Shown here: positions 1-11,200 of the stretch, piece after piece
How positions within the stretch are numbered: the first letter of the stretch is position 1
How the letters are laid out: each line of letters begins with the position of its first letter
Source: Erinaceus europaeus
Lineage: Eukaryota; Chordata; Mammalia; Eulipotyphla; Erinaceidae
Assembly (NCBI RefSeq): GCF_950295315.1
Contig: NC_080179.1
Span: 76,428,448-76,492,447 of the forward strand
Direction of reading: 5' to 3'
DNA length: 64,000 nt
Notes under the pieces: model-generated
What the model was told of the DNA's origin: nothing
The model's database searches: none
The model's input: only the letters and a program-made list of their open reading frames with translations
Made by a program: the position numbers and the translations under genes

Positions 1-19
1 TAAAAAAAAAAAAAAAAAG

Positions 20-240
20 GGGGGGGGGAATGCGTACAGCTGAGTGCATGTTCCTATGCCCAAGGATGTGGGTTTGAGCCGTCGCTCCCCAGCTGCAGAG
101 GGGAGGCTTCATGAGTGGTAAGGCACTGTAGGAGCCTGTCTGTCTCTCTCCCTCTCTGCTTTCCCTCTCAGTTTCTCTCTGTCCTGTCTAATAAAGGGAA
201 AAAGGAAGGGGGCAGAAATGGCTGCCAGGAGCCGTGGATG
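20..240 (+). repeat. Diverged B-family SINE
   Basis: The CTGCAG box, GTGGTAAGG region, pyrimidine-rich stretch and CTGTCTAATAAAG tail follow the B family in order. The head is poorly preserved and is preceded by an A18/G10 run at the window edge. Confidence 0.6.
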
Positions 241-284
241 ACCTTTTGAAATGATTTTGTTAATAAACAGAAGGAAATCTGGGT

Positions 285-445
285 TCAGTGGCCTGGGATG
301 TGGCACAGTAGATGAAGTGTGTGCGCGACTTTCAGACGCGGGGGGCCTGAGCTCAGTCCTCAGCACTGCCTGTGCCAGGGTGATGCCCCAGTTCTCCCCC
401 CACCACGCTCCACCCAGCTAATAGATACATCTTAGACATAAAAGA
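285..445 (+). repeat. Old C-like SINE
   Basis: A TGGCACAGTAGATGAAG head and GGCCTGAGCTCAGTCCTCAGC B-box region followed by a GTGCCAGGGTGATGC segment resemble family C, heavily diverged. Confidence 0.5.
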
Positions 446-448
446 ACA

Positions 449-690
449 GGGGGCCGGGTGGTGGCGCACCTGGCTGAGCGCACATGTTACAGGGCACAAG
501 GACCCGGGTTCGAGCCCCCGGTCACCACCTGCAGGGGGAAAGCGTCACAAGTGGTGAAGCAGGGCTGCAGGTGTCTCTCTGCCTCTCTGGCTCTCTCCCT
601 CTCTATTTTCCCCGTCCTCTCAGTTTCTGGCTGTTGCTATCCAATAAGTAAATAAAGATAATAACAAACATTTAAAAAAATAAGTAAATA
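449..690 (+). repeat. B-family SINE
   Basis: Near-complete copy: head GGTGGCGCACCTGGCTGAGC, B-box GGTTCGAGCCC, the pyrimidine-rich body, and an A-rich CCAATAAGTAAATAAAG tail. Confidence 0.85.
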
Positions 691-774
691 AAATGAACAG
701 TTGGGTCCTGGAAAGCTGCTCAAATGCCTAAGGCCCTGAGTTTACTCCCTGGTGTCACAGAAAGAGAAAAAGAA

Positions 775-1113
775 GGGGGGCGGGCGGCGGCGCGGCGGGC
801 TGAGCGCAGGTGGCCCCAAGCGCAGGGACCGGCGTGAGGATGCCGGTTCGAGCCCCCGGCTCCCACCTGCAGGGGAGTCGCTTCCCAGGCGGTGAAGCAG
901 GTCTGCAGGCGTCTGTCTTTCTCTCCCCCTCTCTGTCTTCCCCTCCTCTCTCCATTTCTCTCTGCCCTGTCCAACAACAACAGCAATAGCAGCAACAACA
1001 ACAATAATAACAGCAACACCACCACCACCAATGGGAAAAAAAATGGCCTCCGGGAGCAGTGGATTCATAGTGCAGGCACCGAGCCCCAGCGACCCTGGAG
1101 GCAAGAAAAAAAC
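775..1113 (+). repeat. A-long SINE
   Basis: Complete composite copy. The A head (CGGCGGGCTGAGCGCAGGTGG) is followed by the core, a (CAA)n linker and the long-form 3' module (GGCCTCCGGGAGCAGTGGATT) ending in an A run. A C-like fragment (703-770) precedes it. Confidence 0.85.
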
Positions 1114-1265
1114 TCACTTTGATAGTGTACTTGTTTGCATGCAGCCCGTGTCTGAGCCTGCCCCACAGTACTGGAGGAGGTTTTACTTGTGTGGCCTCTC
1201 CGCCACCCACCACCACTTTGTGTCTGTCTCTATCTTAAAAAGAGGAGGGAAGGAAGGGGGAGGAA

Positions 1266-1485
1266 TGGGAGAAGGGCTGAGAGATAGCTTATCAGGTAGA
1301 AACAGCATTCATGAGGACCCGACTTCCAGTGGTTCCGGGGCTGCTGGAGTGGCTGACTCGGAGAGCAGCTGCTTTGCCATGTGTTTGCTCTCATCGCACT
1401 GGAGGAAGCTTCGGTGCTTTGGTGCCATGATCTAGTTCCCCAGCCCACCCCACCCCTCTGTTTCTACAAAAAAAAAAAAAAAAAA
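1266..1485 (+). repeat. Old E-like SINE with A tail
   Basis: It begins GGGCTGAGAGATAGCTTATC, ends in a 17-A run at about 1468-1485, and resembles the 32.87- and 33.46-kb copies. It stops about 50 bases before the DNAAF4 exon acceptor. Confidence 0.45.
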
Positions 1486-1535
1486 TCCTTCGTTTTTGTT
1501 CCAGCATTATTTTCTTTCTATTTGGATTTCTTTAG

Positions 1536-1689
1536 CAAACTGTTTGCAGCGGCAGACTACCTGGCGGCTGTCAATGCGTACAATCTAGCCATAAGGCTGA
1601 ATAGCAGGCTCCCTCTCCTGTACTTGAATCGTGCCGCCTGCCACCTGAAGCTGAAGAACTTGCACAAGGCCATTGAAGACTCCTCCAAG
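1536..1689 (+). CDS. DNAAF4: DNAAF4 exon (TPR 1)
   Basis: The acceptor TTTCTTTAG ends at 1535 and the donor AAG/GTACAC follows 1689. It encodes [20 protein letters not shown] and the A-helix/B-helix pair of a TPR. The first base completes a codon from the upstream exon; the exit phase is 0. Third exon from the 3' end. Confidence 0.93.
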
Positions 1690-2180
1690 GTACACTCACT
1701 CGCTTGTCGCCCGGACACACTGCCTTAGAAGTGCTCGCCCCCGATGAAGTCGTTGAATCATGCCCTCAGCTTTTTTTCCCCTTTTATAGTTATTGTTTTA
1801 GATTTTTTAGCTGTGACCCAGGAATAGCTCAGTGGGCAGAGTGTTAGACTCAAGCGTGAGTCCTGGGTTTGAAGCCTGGCATTGACTGTGCCAAAGCGAT
1901 ACTCTGGCCTCTTCCCCGCTCTCTCTCGTTTTCTCATTAAGGGTTAAATATGGGGCCAGGCAGTGACACACCTGGTTGAGGGCACATGTTATAGTGTCCA
2001 AGGGTCTGGGTTCCAGTGCCCAGTCCCCAGCTGCAGTGGGGAAGCTTCACGAGTGGCGAAGCAGTGATGCAGGTGTCTCTGTCTCTTTCCCTCCCTACCT
2101 CTCCTTCCCACTCAATTTCTCTGTCTCTAGCCAAAATAAATAATAAATAAAATAAAAATAAGTTAGAAAACTTTAAAAAT

Positions 2181-2211
<31 letters not shown>

Positions 2212-5200
2212 GTACGCACGCGCGCCAAGAGCTTGTGTGCAAGGGGTGAGACACTGAGCTCTGAAGTGTGAGGCCGTGGGTTCAGCCCCGGCATCACGCG
2301 TGCGGGCCGTTTGCAGTAGCACGTTACCTGGCAGCCAGCTATGCACACGCTTCAGCCAGAGGCTAAATAACAAGATCCCACTCTGGACTTTCTCTCTTCC
2401 CTTCCTCTCTTTCTTTCATCAGTCAATCAATAAATCTTAAATAAATATTTAAAAAATTTTTATATTTATTTATTTTCCCTTTTGTTGCCCTTGTTGTTTT
2501 TCATTGTTGTTGTAGTTATTACTGTTATTTATGTCATTAGATAGAACAGAGAGAAATGGAGAGAGGAAGGGAAGACAGAGGAGGAGAGAAAGACAGACGC
2601 CTGCAGACCTGCTTCACCACCTGTGAAGCGACGTCCCTGCAGGTGGGGAGCCGGGGGCTCGAACCGGGATCCTTACGCTGGTCCTTGTGCTTTGTGCCAT
2701 GTGAGCTTAACCCGCTGCGCCACCGCCCAGCCCCCTAAAGTGATTGGTTTTTATGAGAGAGAGTGACCAGAGTTCTGCTTGAGGTCACGGTGCTAAAGAT
2801 CAAACTTGAGCCTCCTACAGGTGCTTCACCATTGAGTCACCACTCTGGTCCAGTTTTAATTTTATTATTTTTATAGTTTACAAAATAATCGGCAACAGTG
2901 GAACTTTGTGTCAAATTAGAAACCCCCGTCCATTGCCACTACTGTCCCTGGGTGTATAAAATCAACAAGGAAGTCAGTAAATAGTTGTCAGTTTATAAAT
3001 GCTTTTTTTCCCCTTACCTACAAGCAGTGAAGCAGATCTGCATGTGTCTTTCCCTTTCTTTTTTTTTTTTAATGTGTATTTATTTATTTATTTGACAGGG
3101 ACAGCCAGAAATCAAGAGGGAAGGGGGTGCTAGAGAAGGAGAGAGACAGACACTTGCAACCCTGCTTCACCACTCACAAAGCTTTCCTCCTGCAGGTGGG
3201 AACTGAAGAGCTTGAACCCAGATCCTTGCTATTATAACGTGTGTGCTTAACCATGTGCACCACCACCCGGCCCCTCTCTCTCGCACTCTGTCTCCCCTCC
3301 CCTTTCAGATTCTCTCTGTCCTGTCCAATAAAATGGGGGAGAAATGGCCGCCAGACCAGGAGCAGTGGGTTCAAAGTGCTGGAACCAAGCCCCAGTGATA
3401 AGCCTGAAGGAAAAACAAACAACAAATGTGGAGGGAGCGACCAAATCTGCACACACAGTGCCTTTATGATATTTTCGTGGCCTAGTTCTCCTTCTACTAG
3501 CGCAGATTTCTTCAATGAGTAAGCAAAACCATCCAAATTAAAAACGAAATAGCACTCAAGTTATCTAACTATCCCTACCAATGTGAGTAAAGCTGTAGAG
3601 GTTTCAATTGGTAAATCAGTCATAACTTTGAGTAACAGGGTGTGAATCTTACATACGAACAGATGAACAATTTCCTCCCCTCCTCCCCTCCTTCCTTCCT
3701 TTCTTCTTTCGTCTTTATTTTTTTGTTAGGGGATTAATCAACAGTGAAATACAGTGATTTGTACATGTATAACATTTGCACATAGCAATACAACCCCCAC
3801 TAGGTCCTCCTCGCCATCCTGTTCCAGGACCTGACCCCTCCCCACCCCAGGGTCTTACTCTGGTACAGTGCACCAGCTCCAGTCCGAGCTCTGCTTGGTG
3901 TTTCCCTTCTATTCTTATTTTTCAACTTCTATGAGTGAGATCGTCCCATGTTCATCCTTTCGTTTCTTTTTTTTAAAAAATAATTTATTGGGGAATTAAT
4001 GTTTTACATTCAACAGTAAATACAATAGTTTGTACATGCATAACATTCCCCAGATTCCCATTTAACAATACAACCCCCACTATGTCATTTATCATCCTTC
4101 ATGGACCTGTATTCTCCCCACCCACCCACCCACCCACCCCAGAGTCTTTTACTTTGGTGTAATACTCCAATTCCATTTCAGGTTCGACTTGTGTTTTCTT
4201 TTCTTATCTTGTTTTTCAACTTCGACCTGAGAGTGAGATCATCCATATTCATCCTTCAGTTCCTGGCTTATTTCACTCAACATGAGTTTTTCAAGGTCCA
4301 TCCAAGATCGGCTGAAAACGGTGAAGTCACCATTTTTTACAGCTGAGTAGTATTCCATTGTGTATATAGACCATAACTTGCTCAGCCACTCATCTGTTGT
4401 TGAACACCTGGGTTGCTTCCAGGTTTTGGCTATTACACATTGTGCTGCCAAGAACATATGTGCACACAGATCTTTTTTTTTTTTTTTTTTTAGTCAACAG
4501 TTTTGTTTTTTTTTTTTCTACAGAGAAGGGGGAGAGAAAGATAGACACCTGCAGACCTGCTTCACTGCCTGTGAAGCGACTCCCCTGCAGGTGGGGAGCC
4601 GGGGGGCTGGAATTGGGATCCTTACCCTGCCTGTCCTTATGCTTTGCGCCACGTGTGCTTAACCTGCTGTGCTACCTCCCGATGCCAGGATTCTTTTTTC
4701 TTTTTTTTTTTTTTAATAATTTATTTCTTTATTGGGGAATTAATATTTTACATTCAACAGTAAATACAATAGTTTGTACATGCATAACATTCCCCAGCTT
4801 TCCCATTTAACAGTACAACTCCCGCTATGTCATTCATCATCTTTCATGGACCTGTATTCTCCCCACCCACCCACCCACCCCAGAGTCTTTTACTTTGGTG
4901 TAATACTCCAATTCCATTTCAGGTTCGACTTGTGTTTTCTTTTCTAATCTTGTTTTTCAACTTCGGGCTGAGAGTGAGATCATCCCATATTCATCCTTCT
5001 GTTTCTGACTTATTTCACTCAACATGATTTTTTCAAGGTCCATCCAAGATGGGCTGAAAACAGTGAAGTCAATATTTTTTACAGCTGAGTAGTATTCCAT
5101 TGTGTATATATACCACAACTTGCTCAGCCACTCATCTGTTGTTGGACACCTGGGTTGCTTCCAGGTTTTGGCTATTACAAATTGTGCTGCCAAGAACATA

Positions 5201-8200
5201 TGTGTACACAGATCTTTTTGGATGGATCTGTTGGGTTCCTTAGGATATATCCCCAGGAGAGGAATTGCAGGGTCATAGGGTAGGTCCATTTCTAGCCTTC
5301 TGAGAGTTCTCCAGACTGTTCTCCACAGAGGTTGGACCCATTGACATTCCCACCAGCAGTGCAGGAGGGTTCCTTTGACCCCACAGCCTCTCCAGCATTT
5401 GCTGTTGTTACCTTTTCTGATGTATGACATTCTCACAGGAGTGAAGTGATATCTCATTGTTGTCTTGATTTGCATTTCTCTGACAATCAGAGACTTGGAG
5501 CATTTTTTCATGTGTTTCTCGGCCTTTTGGATCTCTTCTGTGGTGAATATTCTGTCCAAGTCATCCCCCCCATTTTTGGATGGGGTTATTTGTTGTCTTG
5601 TTGTTGAGTCTGGCAAGCTCTTTATATATGTTGGTTATTAAACTCTTATCTGATGTATGGCATGTAAAGATCTTCTCCCATTCTGTGAGGGGTCTGTTGG
5701 TTTGGGTAGTGGTTTCTTTTGCTGTGAAGAAGCTTTTTAATTTGATGTAGTCCCATAGGTTTATACTTGCCTTAGTCTTCCTTGTAATTGGATTCGTTTC
5801 ATTGAAAATGTCTTTAAAATTTATGCAGAAAAAGTTCTGCCAATATTTTCCTCTAAGTATCTGATAGTTTTTGGTCTAACATCCAAGTCCTTGATCCACT
5901 TGGAATTCACTTTTGTATTTGGTGAAATACAGTGATTCAGCTTCATTCTTCTGCATGTTTCAACCCATTGTTTCCAACACCATTTGTTGAAGAGACTCTG
6001 CTTTCCCCATGTAATAGTCTGGGCCCCTTTGTCAAAGATTAGATGTCCATAGGTGTGGGGCCTCATTTCTGGGCTCTCAATTCTATTCCACTGGTCAGTG
6101 TGTCTGTTCATGTTCCAGTACCAAGCAGTTTTGATGACAATGACCCTATAATATAGTTTGAGATCTGGCAGTGTGATGCCTCCGGTTCTGTTCTTTTTTC
6201 TCAAGATTGTTTTGGCAATTCTTGGTCTTTTCTGGTTCCAGATAAACATTTGTAGCATTTGTTCTATTCTCCTAAAAAATGTGCTTGGGATTTTGATGGG
6301 GATAGCATTAAATTTGTAGATGGCTCTGGGTAATATATTAATTTTGATGATGTTAATTCTTCCAACCCATGAGCATGGAATATCTTTCCACTTCTTTGTG
6401 TCTTTTTCAATTTCTTTGAGTAGTGACTCATAATTTTCAGTATACAAGTCTTTCACTTCTTTGGTTAGGTTTATTCCTAGATATTTTATTGTTTTTGTTG
6501 CTATAGAAAAAGGAACTGATTTCTGGATTTCAATTTCTTCTAACTTAGTGTTTGCATAGAGGAATGCCACTGACTTTTGAATGTTAATTTTATATCCTGA
6601 CACATTACTGTATTGCCTGATGATTTCCAAAAGCTTCTTGCTGGATTCCTTAGGTTTTTCCATGTAGACTATCATGTCATCTGCAAATAAGGAGAGTTTG
6701 ACTTCTTCTCTTCCAATCTGTGTGCCTTTAATTCCTTGCTCCTGCCCGATTGCTATGGCAAGAACTTCCAACACTATGTTGAATAGTAATGGTGATAGTG
6801 GGCAGCCCTGTCTAGTACCTGATCTGAGGGGAAATGCTTCCAGTTTTTCACCATTGAGTATGATGTTGGCTGTAGGTTTGCTATATATAGACTCCACTAT
6901 CTTCAGGAATTTTCCATCTATTCCTATTTTTTGTAGTGTTTTGATCATAAAGGGATGTTGTATTTTGTCAAAGGCTTTCTCTGCATCTATTGATATGACC
7001 ATGTGGTTTTTGGTCTTGCTTTTGTTGATGTGGTGGATCACACTGATTGATTTACGTATATTAAACCAACCTTGCATGCCTGGGATAAACCCCACTTGGT
7101 CATGATGAACAATCTTTTTGATATACTGCTGTATCTGGTTGGCTAGAATTTTGTTCAATATTTTCGCATCTATGTTCATCTGAGATATTGGTCTGTGGTT
7201 TTCTTTTTTGGTTGTGTCCCTGTCTGCTTTTGGTATCAGGGTGATGTTGGCTTCATAGAAGCTGGCAGGGAGTATTCCAGTGTCTTCAATCTTCTGGAAG
7301 ACTTTTAAAAGTAGAGGTATTAGTTCTTCTTTGAAAGTTTTATAGAATTCATTTGTAAAACCATCTGGTCCAGGATTTTTATTTTTGGGAAGATTTTTGA
7401 TAACTGTTTCAATTTCATTAGCTGTGATGGGCCTGTTCATGTTATCCACTTCCTCTTTACTTAGTTTTGGAAGTTGGTAGGTATCTAGGAAATCATTCAT
7501 TTCTTCCAGGTTCTCTAACTTGGTGGCATATAGTTGTTCATAGAAGCCTCGCATGATATGTTGAATTTCTGCAATGTCTGTTGTGATATCTCCTCTTTCA
7601 TTTACTATCCGATTTATTTGGGTCTTCTCCCTTTTTTGTTTTGTGAGTCTGGCTAAAGGTTTGTCGATTTTGTTTACTCTTTCGAAGAACCAACATTTAC
7701 TTTCATTGATCTTTTGTATGGTTTTCCTATTCTCAATGTTATTTATTTCTGCCCTAACTTTAGTGATTTCTGTCCTTCTGGTTGCTTTAGGGTTCCTTTG
7801 TTGTTCTTCTTCTAGGTCTTTAAGATGTGCAATCAGGCTGTTTATTTGTGCCTTTTCTTGTTTCCTAATGTGTGCTTGTATAGCTATGAACTTCCCTCTT
7901 AGGACTGCTTTAGCTGTGTCCCAAATATTTTGATAGCTTGTGTCTTCATTTTCATTGAACTCTCGAAACATTTTTATTTCTTTCTTGATTTCCTCTTTGA
8001 CCCAGAAGTTGTTAAGAAGTGTACTGTTGAGCTTCCACATTTTGGCACTGTTACTAATCTTTTGTTGATTGTTAAGTATTAGTTTAATTCCACTGTGGTC
8101 TGAGAAGATGCTTGGGATGATTTCAGTGCTCTTGAATAGGCTGATGCTGTCTTTGTGGCCTAACATATGGTCTATCCTTGAGAATGATCCATGTGGATTT

Positions 8201-11200
8201 GAGTAAAATGTGTATTCCAGTTTCTTGGGATGAATGACTCTGAAAATGTCCAATAGTTCTAGTTTATCTATGTCTTCATTTAGCTCCCTTATGTCTTTAC
8301 TGATTTTCTTCCTGGATGATCTGTCAAGTTGAGATAGTGGGGTGTTGAAGTCCCCTACTATGATTGTGTTACTGTTAATATATTGCTGTAGCTCTTTCAG
8401 TAGAAGTTTGATGTATTTAGATGGCTTCTCATTGGGTGCATAGATATTAATAATTGTTAAGTCCTCTTGATTGACTGATCCTCTGAGCATTAAGTAGTGT
8501 CCATTCCTATCTTTTTTAATCTTATGTATTTTAAAGTCTATCATGTCAGATATGAGAATAGCTGTTCCTGCCCTTTTTTGTGGGCCATTGGCTTGAATGA
8601 TAGTTTTCCATCCTTTCACTTTAAGTCTGTGTTTGTCTTGTTGCGTTAGGTGAGTTTCCTGTAGACAACATATTGTTGGGTTGTGTTTTCTGATCCATCT
8701 TCCTACTCTGTGTCTTTTAATAGGTGAATTCAGGCCATTGACATTTATTGATATCAAAGATTGAAGATATTTTAACGCCATTCTTGTAGAGTTTTAGAGT
8801 GTTTTGATATATGTCCTATTTGTGGTGGTCTGGTTGTTTATAGGAAACCTTTCAGAACTTCTTTCAAGGCAGGCTTGGTGATGGTTGATTCCTTCAACTG
8901 TTGCTTGTCTGAGAAGGTTTTGATGCTTCCATCTAGTCTGAATGACAGTCTAGCAGGATATAGTATTCTTGGCTGAAAGCCTTTCTCATTGAGCACTCGA
9001 TAGATATCTTGCCATTCTCTTCTGGCCTGTAGTGTTTGTATGGAGAAGTCTGCTGCTAATCTTATGGGTTTTCCTTTGTAGGTGACTCTTTGTTTTTCTC
9101 TTGCAGCCTTGAGGATCCTTTCTTTATCCTTATTCCTTTCCAACCTAAGTATGACATGTCTTGGTGTCTTTAGGTCTGGGTTAATTCTGTTTGGGACCCT
9201 CTGGGCTTCTTGAATCTTTATGTCTTTGGTGTTGTCTAGACTAGAGAAGTTTTCAGCTATTATGGCCTGGAGAATGCTTTCTTCCTCTCCTTCTCTTTCT
9301 TCCTTTGGTAAGCCAATAATGCGTATATTCTTTCTTTTGAAGTCATCCCATAGGACTCTGTTGTTGTTTTCAGCATCTCTTAATCTCTTTTTGAGATCTC
9401 TTACTTCTTTTTTAGTTGTCTCTAATTCATCCTCAGTCTTGCTAATTCTGTCTTCAGCCTCATAGATTCTATTCTCTCTGCCCTCTACTGCTTTCTGGAG
9501 TTCATCTATTTTGTTGCCCTGCTCTGATACTGTTTTAGCTTGTTCAGCTAGTTGCCTTCTTAGCTCAGCGATTTCAGCTTTCAGCTCTCTAATAACCATG
9601 AGATAATTAGAATTTTCTTCCATATTCTCATTTGTTGTTCCTGATTTCTGATTACAATTTTTTCAAATTCTTTACTCACTCCTGTTATCCAATAAATAAA
9701 TAAAGATAATAATAATTGTTGTTGGATAGAGAAATGGAGAGGGGAGGGGCAGATAAAGAGGGGGAGAGAAAGACAGACACCTGCAGACCTGCTTTACCGC
9801 CTGTGAAGTGACTCCCCTGCAGGTGGGGAGCCAGGGGGCTCAAACTGGGATCCTTACGCTTTGCACCATGTGCGCTTAACCCACTGCACTACCGACTCCC
9901 CCACCCTTTTTTTTTTAAACTTTTTTTTTTATTATCTTTATTTATTGGTTAGAGACAGTCAGAAATCGAGAGGGTAGGGCAGATAGAGAGGGAGAGAGAC
10001 AGAGAGACACCTGCAGCCCTGCTTCACCACTTGCAAAGCTTTCCATCTGCTGGTGTGGACCGTGGGCTCGAACCCGGGTCCTTGTGCACTGCAACATGTG
10101 CGCTCAATGAGGTGCGCCACCACCCGGCCCCACCTTTTTTTTTTTTTTTTTAAGATTATTTAAAAATATATTCCTTTTTTGTTGCCCTTGTTGTTTTATT
10201 GCTGTAGTTATTGTTGTTGTTACTGTTGTCGTCGTTGTCAGGACAGAGAGAAATGGAGAGAGGAGGGGAAGACGGGGAGAGAGGAGGGGGAGACGGGGAG
10301 AGAAAGACACCTGCAGACCTGCTTCACAGCCTGTGAAGTGACTCTTCTGCAGGTAGGGAGCCAGGGACTCAAACCGGAATCCTTATGCCGGTCCTTGTGC
10401 TTTGTGCCATGTGCTCTTAACCCACTGTGCTACTGCCCGACTCCCACCCCCAGCCTGTTTCTGTCTTTGCCTTGTGGGGTTGGGCTCTGGAGAGGTGAGG
10501 TTCCAGGACACATTGGTGAGGCCATTTGCCCAGGGAAGTCAGGATGGAATCCTACTAGCATCTCCAACTTGGTGGTAAGATATAAAGCAGGACAAATAGT
10601 TTAATAAATAGGAACCCAAAGGCAGGAACAGAGCAGATGAGATTAAGGGTCTTCGTGTGGGAAGAAGCTAGGACGTCTATTTTAGGTATGTTGCAAGGGG
10701 CCCATGTCTTTAGTAATTTTTGCCTGAGCCTGGTATTTGTCAAGTGGACTAAAAATACATCTGAGAAGATGCTGTCAGAGTTAAGAATAGGGCTAGGAAG
10801 CTGGATTAAGGCAGAGAGTAACTCCCAGACATGAGGAAAATATATGAAGACCATTACCTGTTTGCCCCGTCGAGATATGGTGGGCATAGGCCTCGAATAG
10901 ACCCTCTCTCCACCATCGCCAGTCACTTCCATTAGGAACGTCAGCACAGCCCTCCTGTGGCCTCTCCAGGACCTGCCCTCACTGCAGAGCAGCCATGTGG
11001 GGACTCCCTACTCTCCACAGGGAGGCTGGTCAGCCTGCTCTGCCGCTCAGGGAAGACTGGCCCCGACATGAGTGCAGCCTAGGTTACCTGTGACCTTGGA
11101 CTGTGAGCTTCCACTGACAGGGACTCAGAAGTTATCTGGCTCCTGTGCTACATGTCAATATATATGGGCCTGTATTGTGGGTTTGTTTGTTTGTTTGTTT

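Larger units (their letters stand above)
4691..9680 (-). mobile_element. LINE-1, nearly intact, 5'-truncated in ORF1
   Basis: Autonomous non-LTR retrotransposon in a DNAAF4 intron, antisense to the gene. The A tail appears as the T run at 4692-4714, followed by the 3' UTR, ORF2 (4957-8781), a 56-base spacer and most of ORF1 (8838-9623). The left part of ORF1 and the whole 5' UTR are missing. At 9681 the sequence passes into a stub reading CCTGTTATCCAATAAATAAA, a B-SINE tail. ORF2 is disrupted only by two single-base homopolymer length changes, so this is a recent insertion. I saw no clear target-site duplication. Confidence 0.93.

Noticed and set aside
6674..9465. Plus-strand frames of 80-143 codons opposite the L1
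   Set aside because: Antisense shadows of ORF1 and ORF2 with no independent support.
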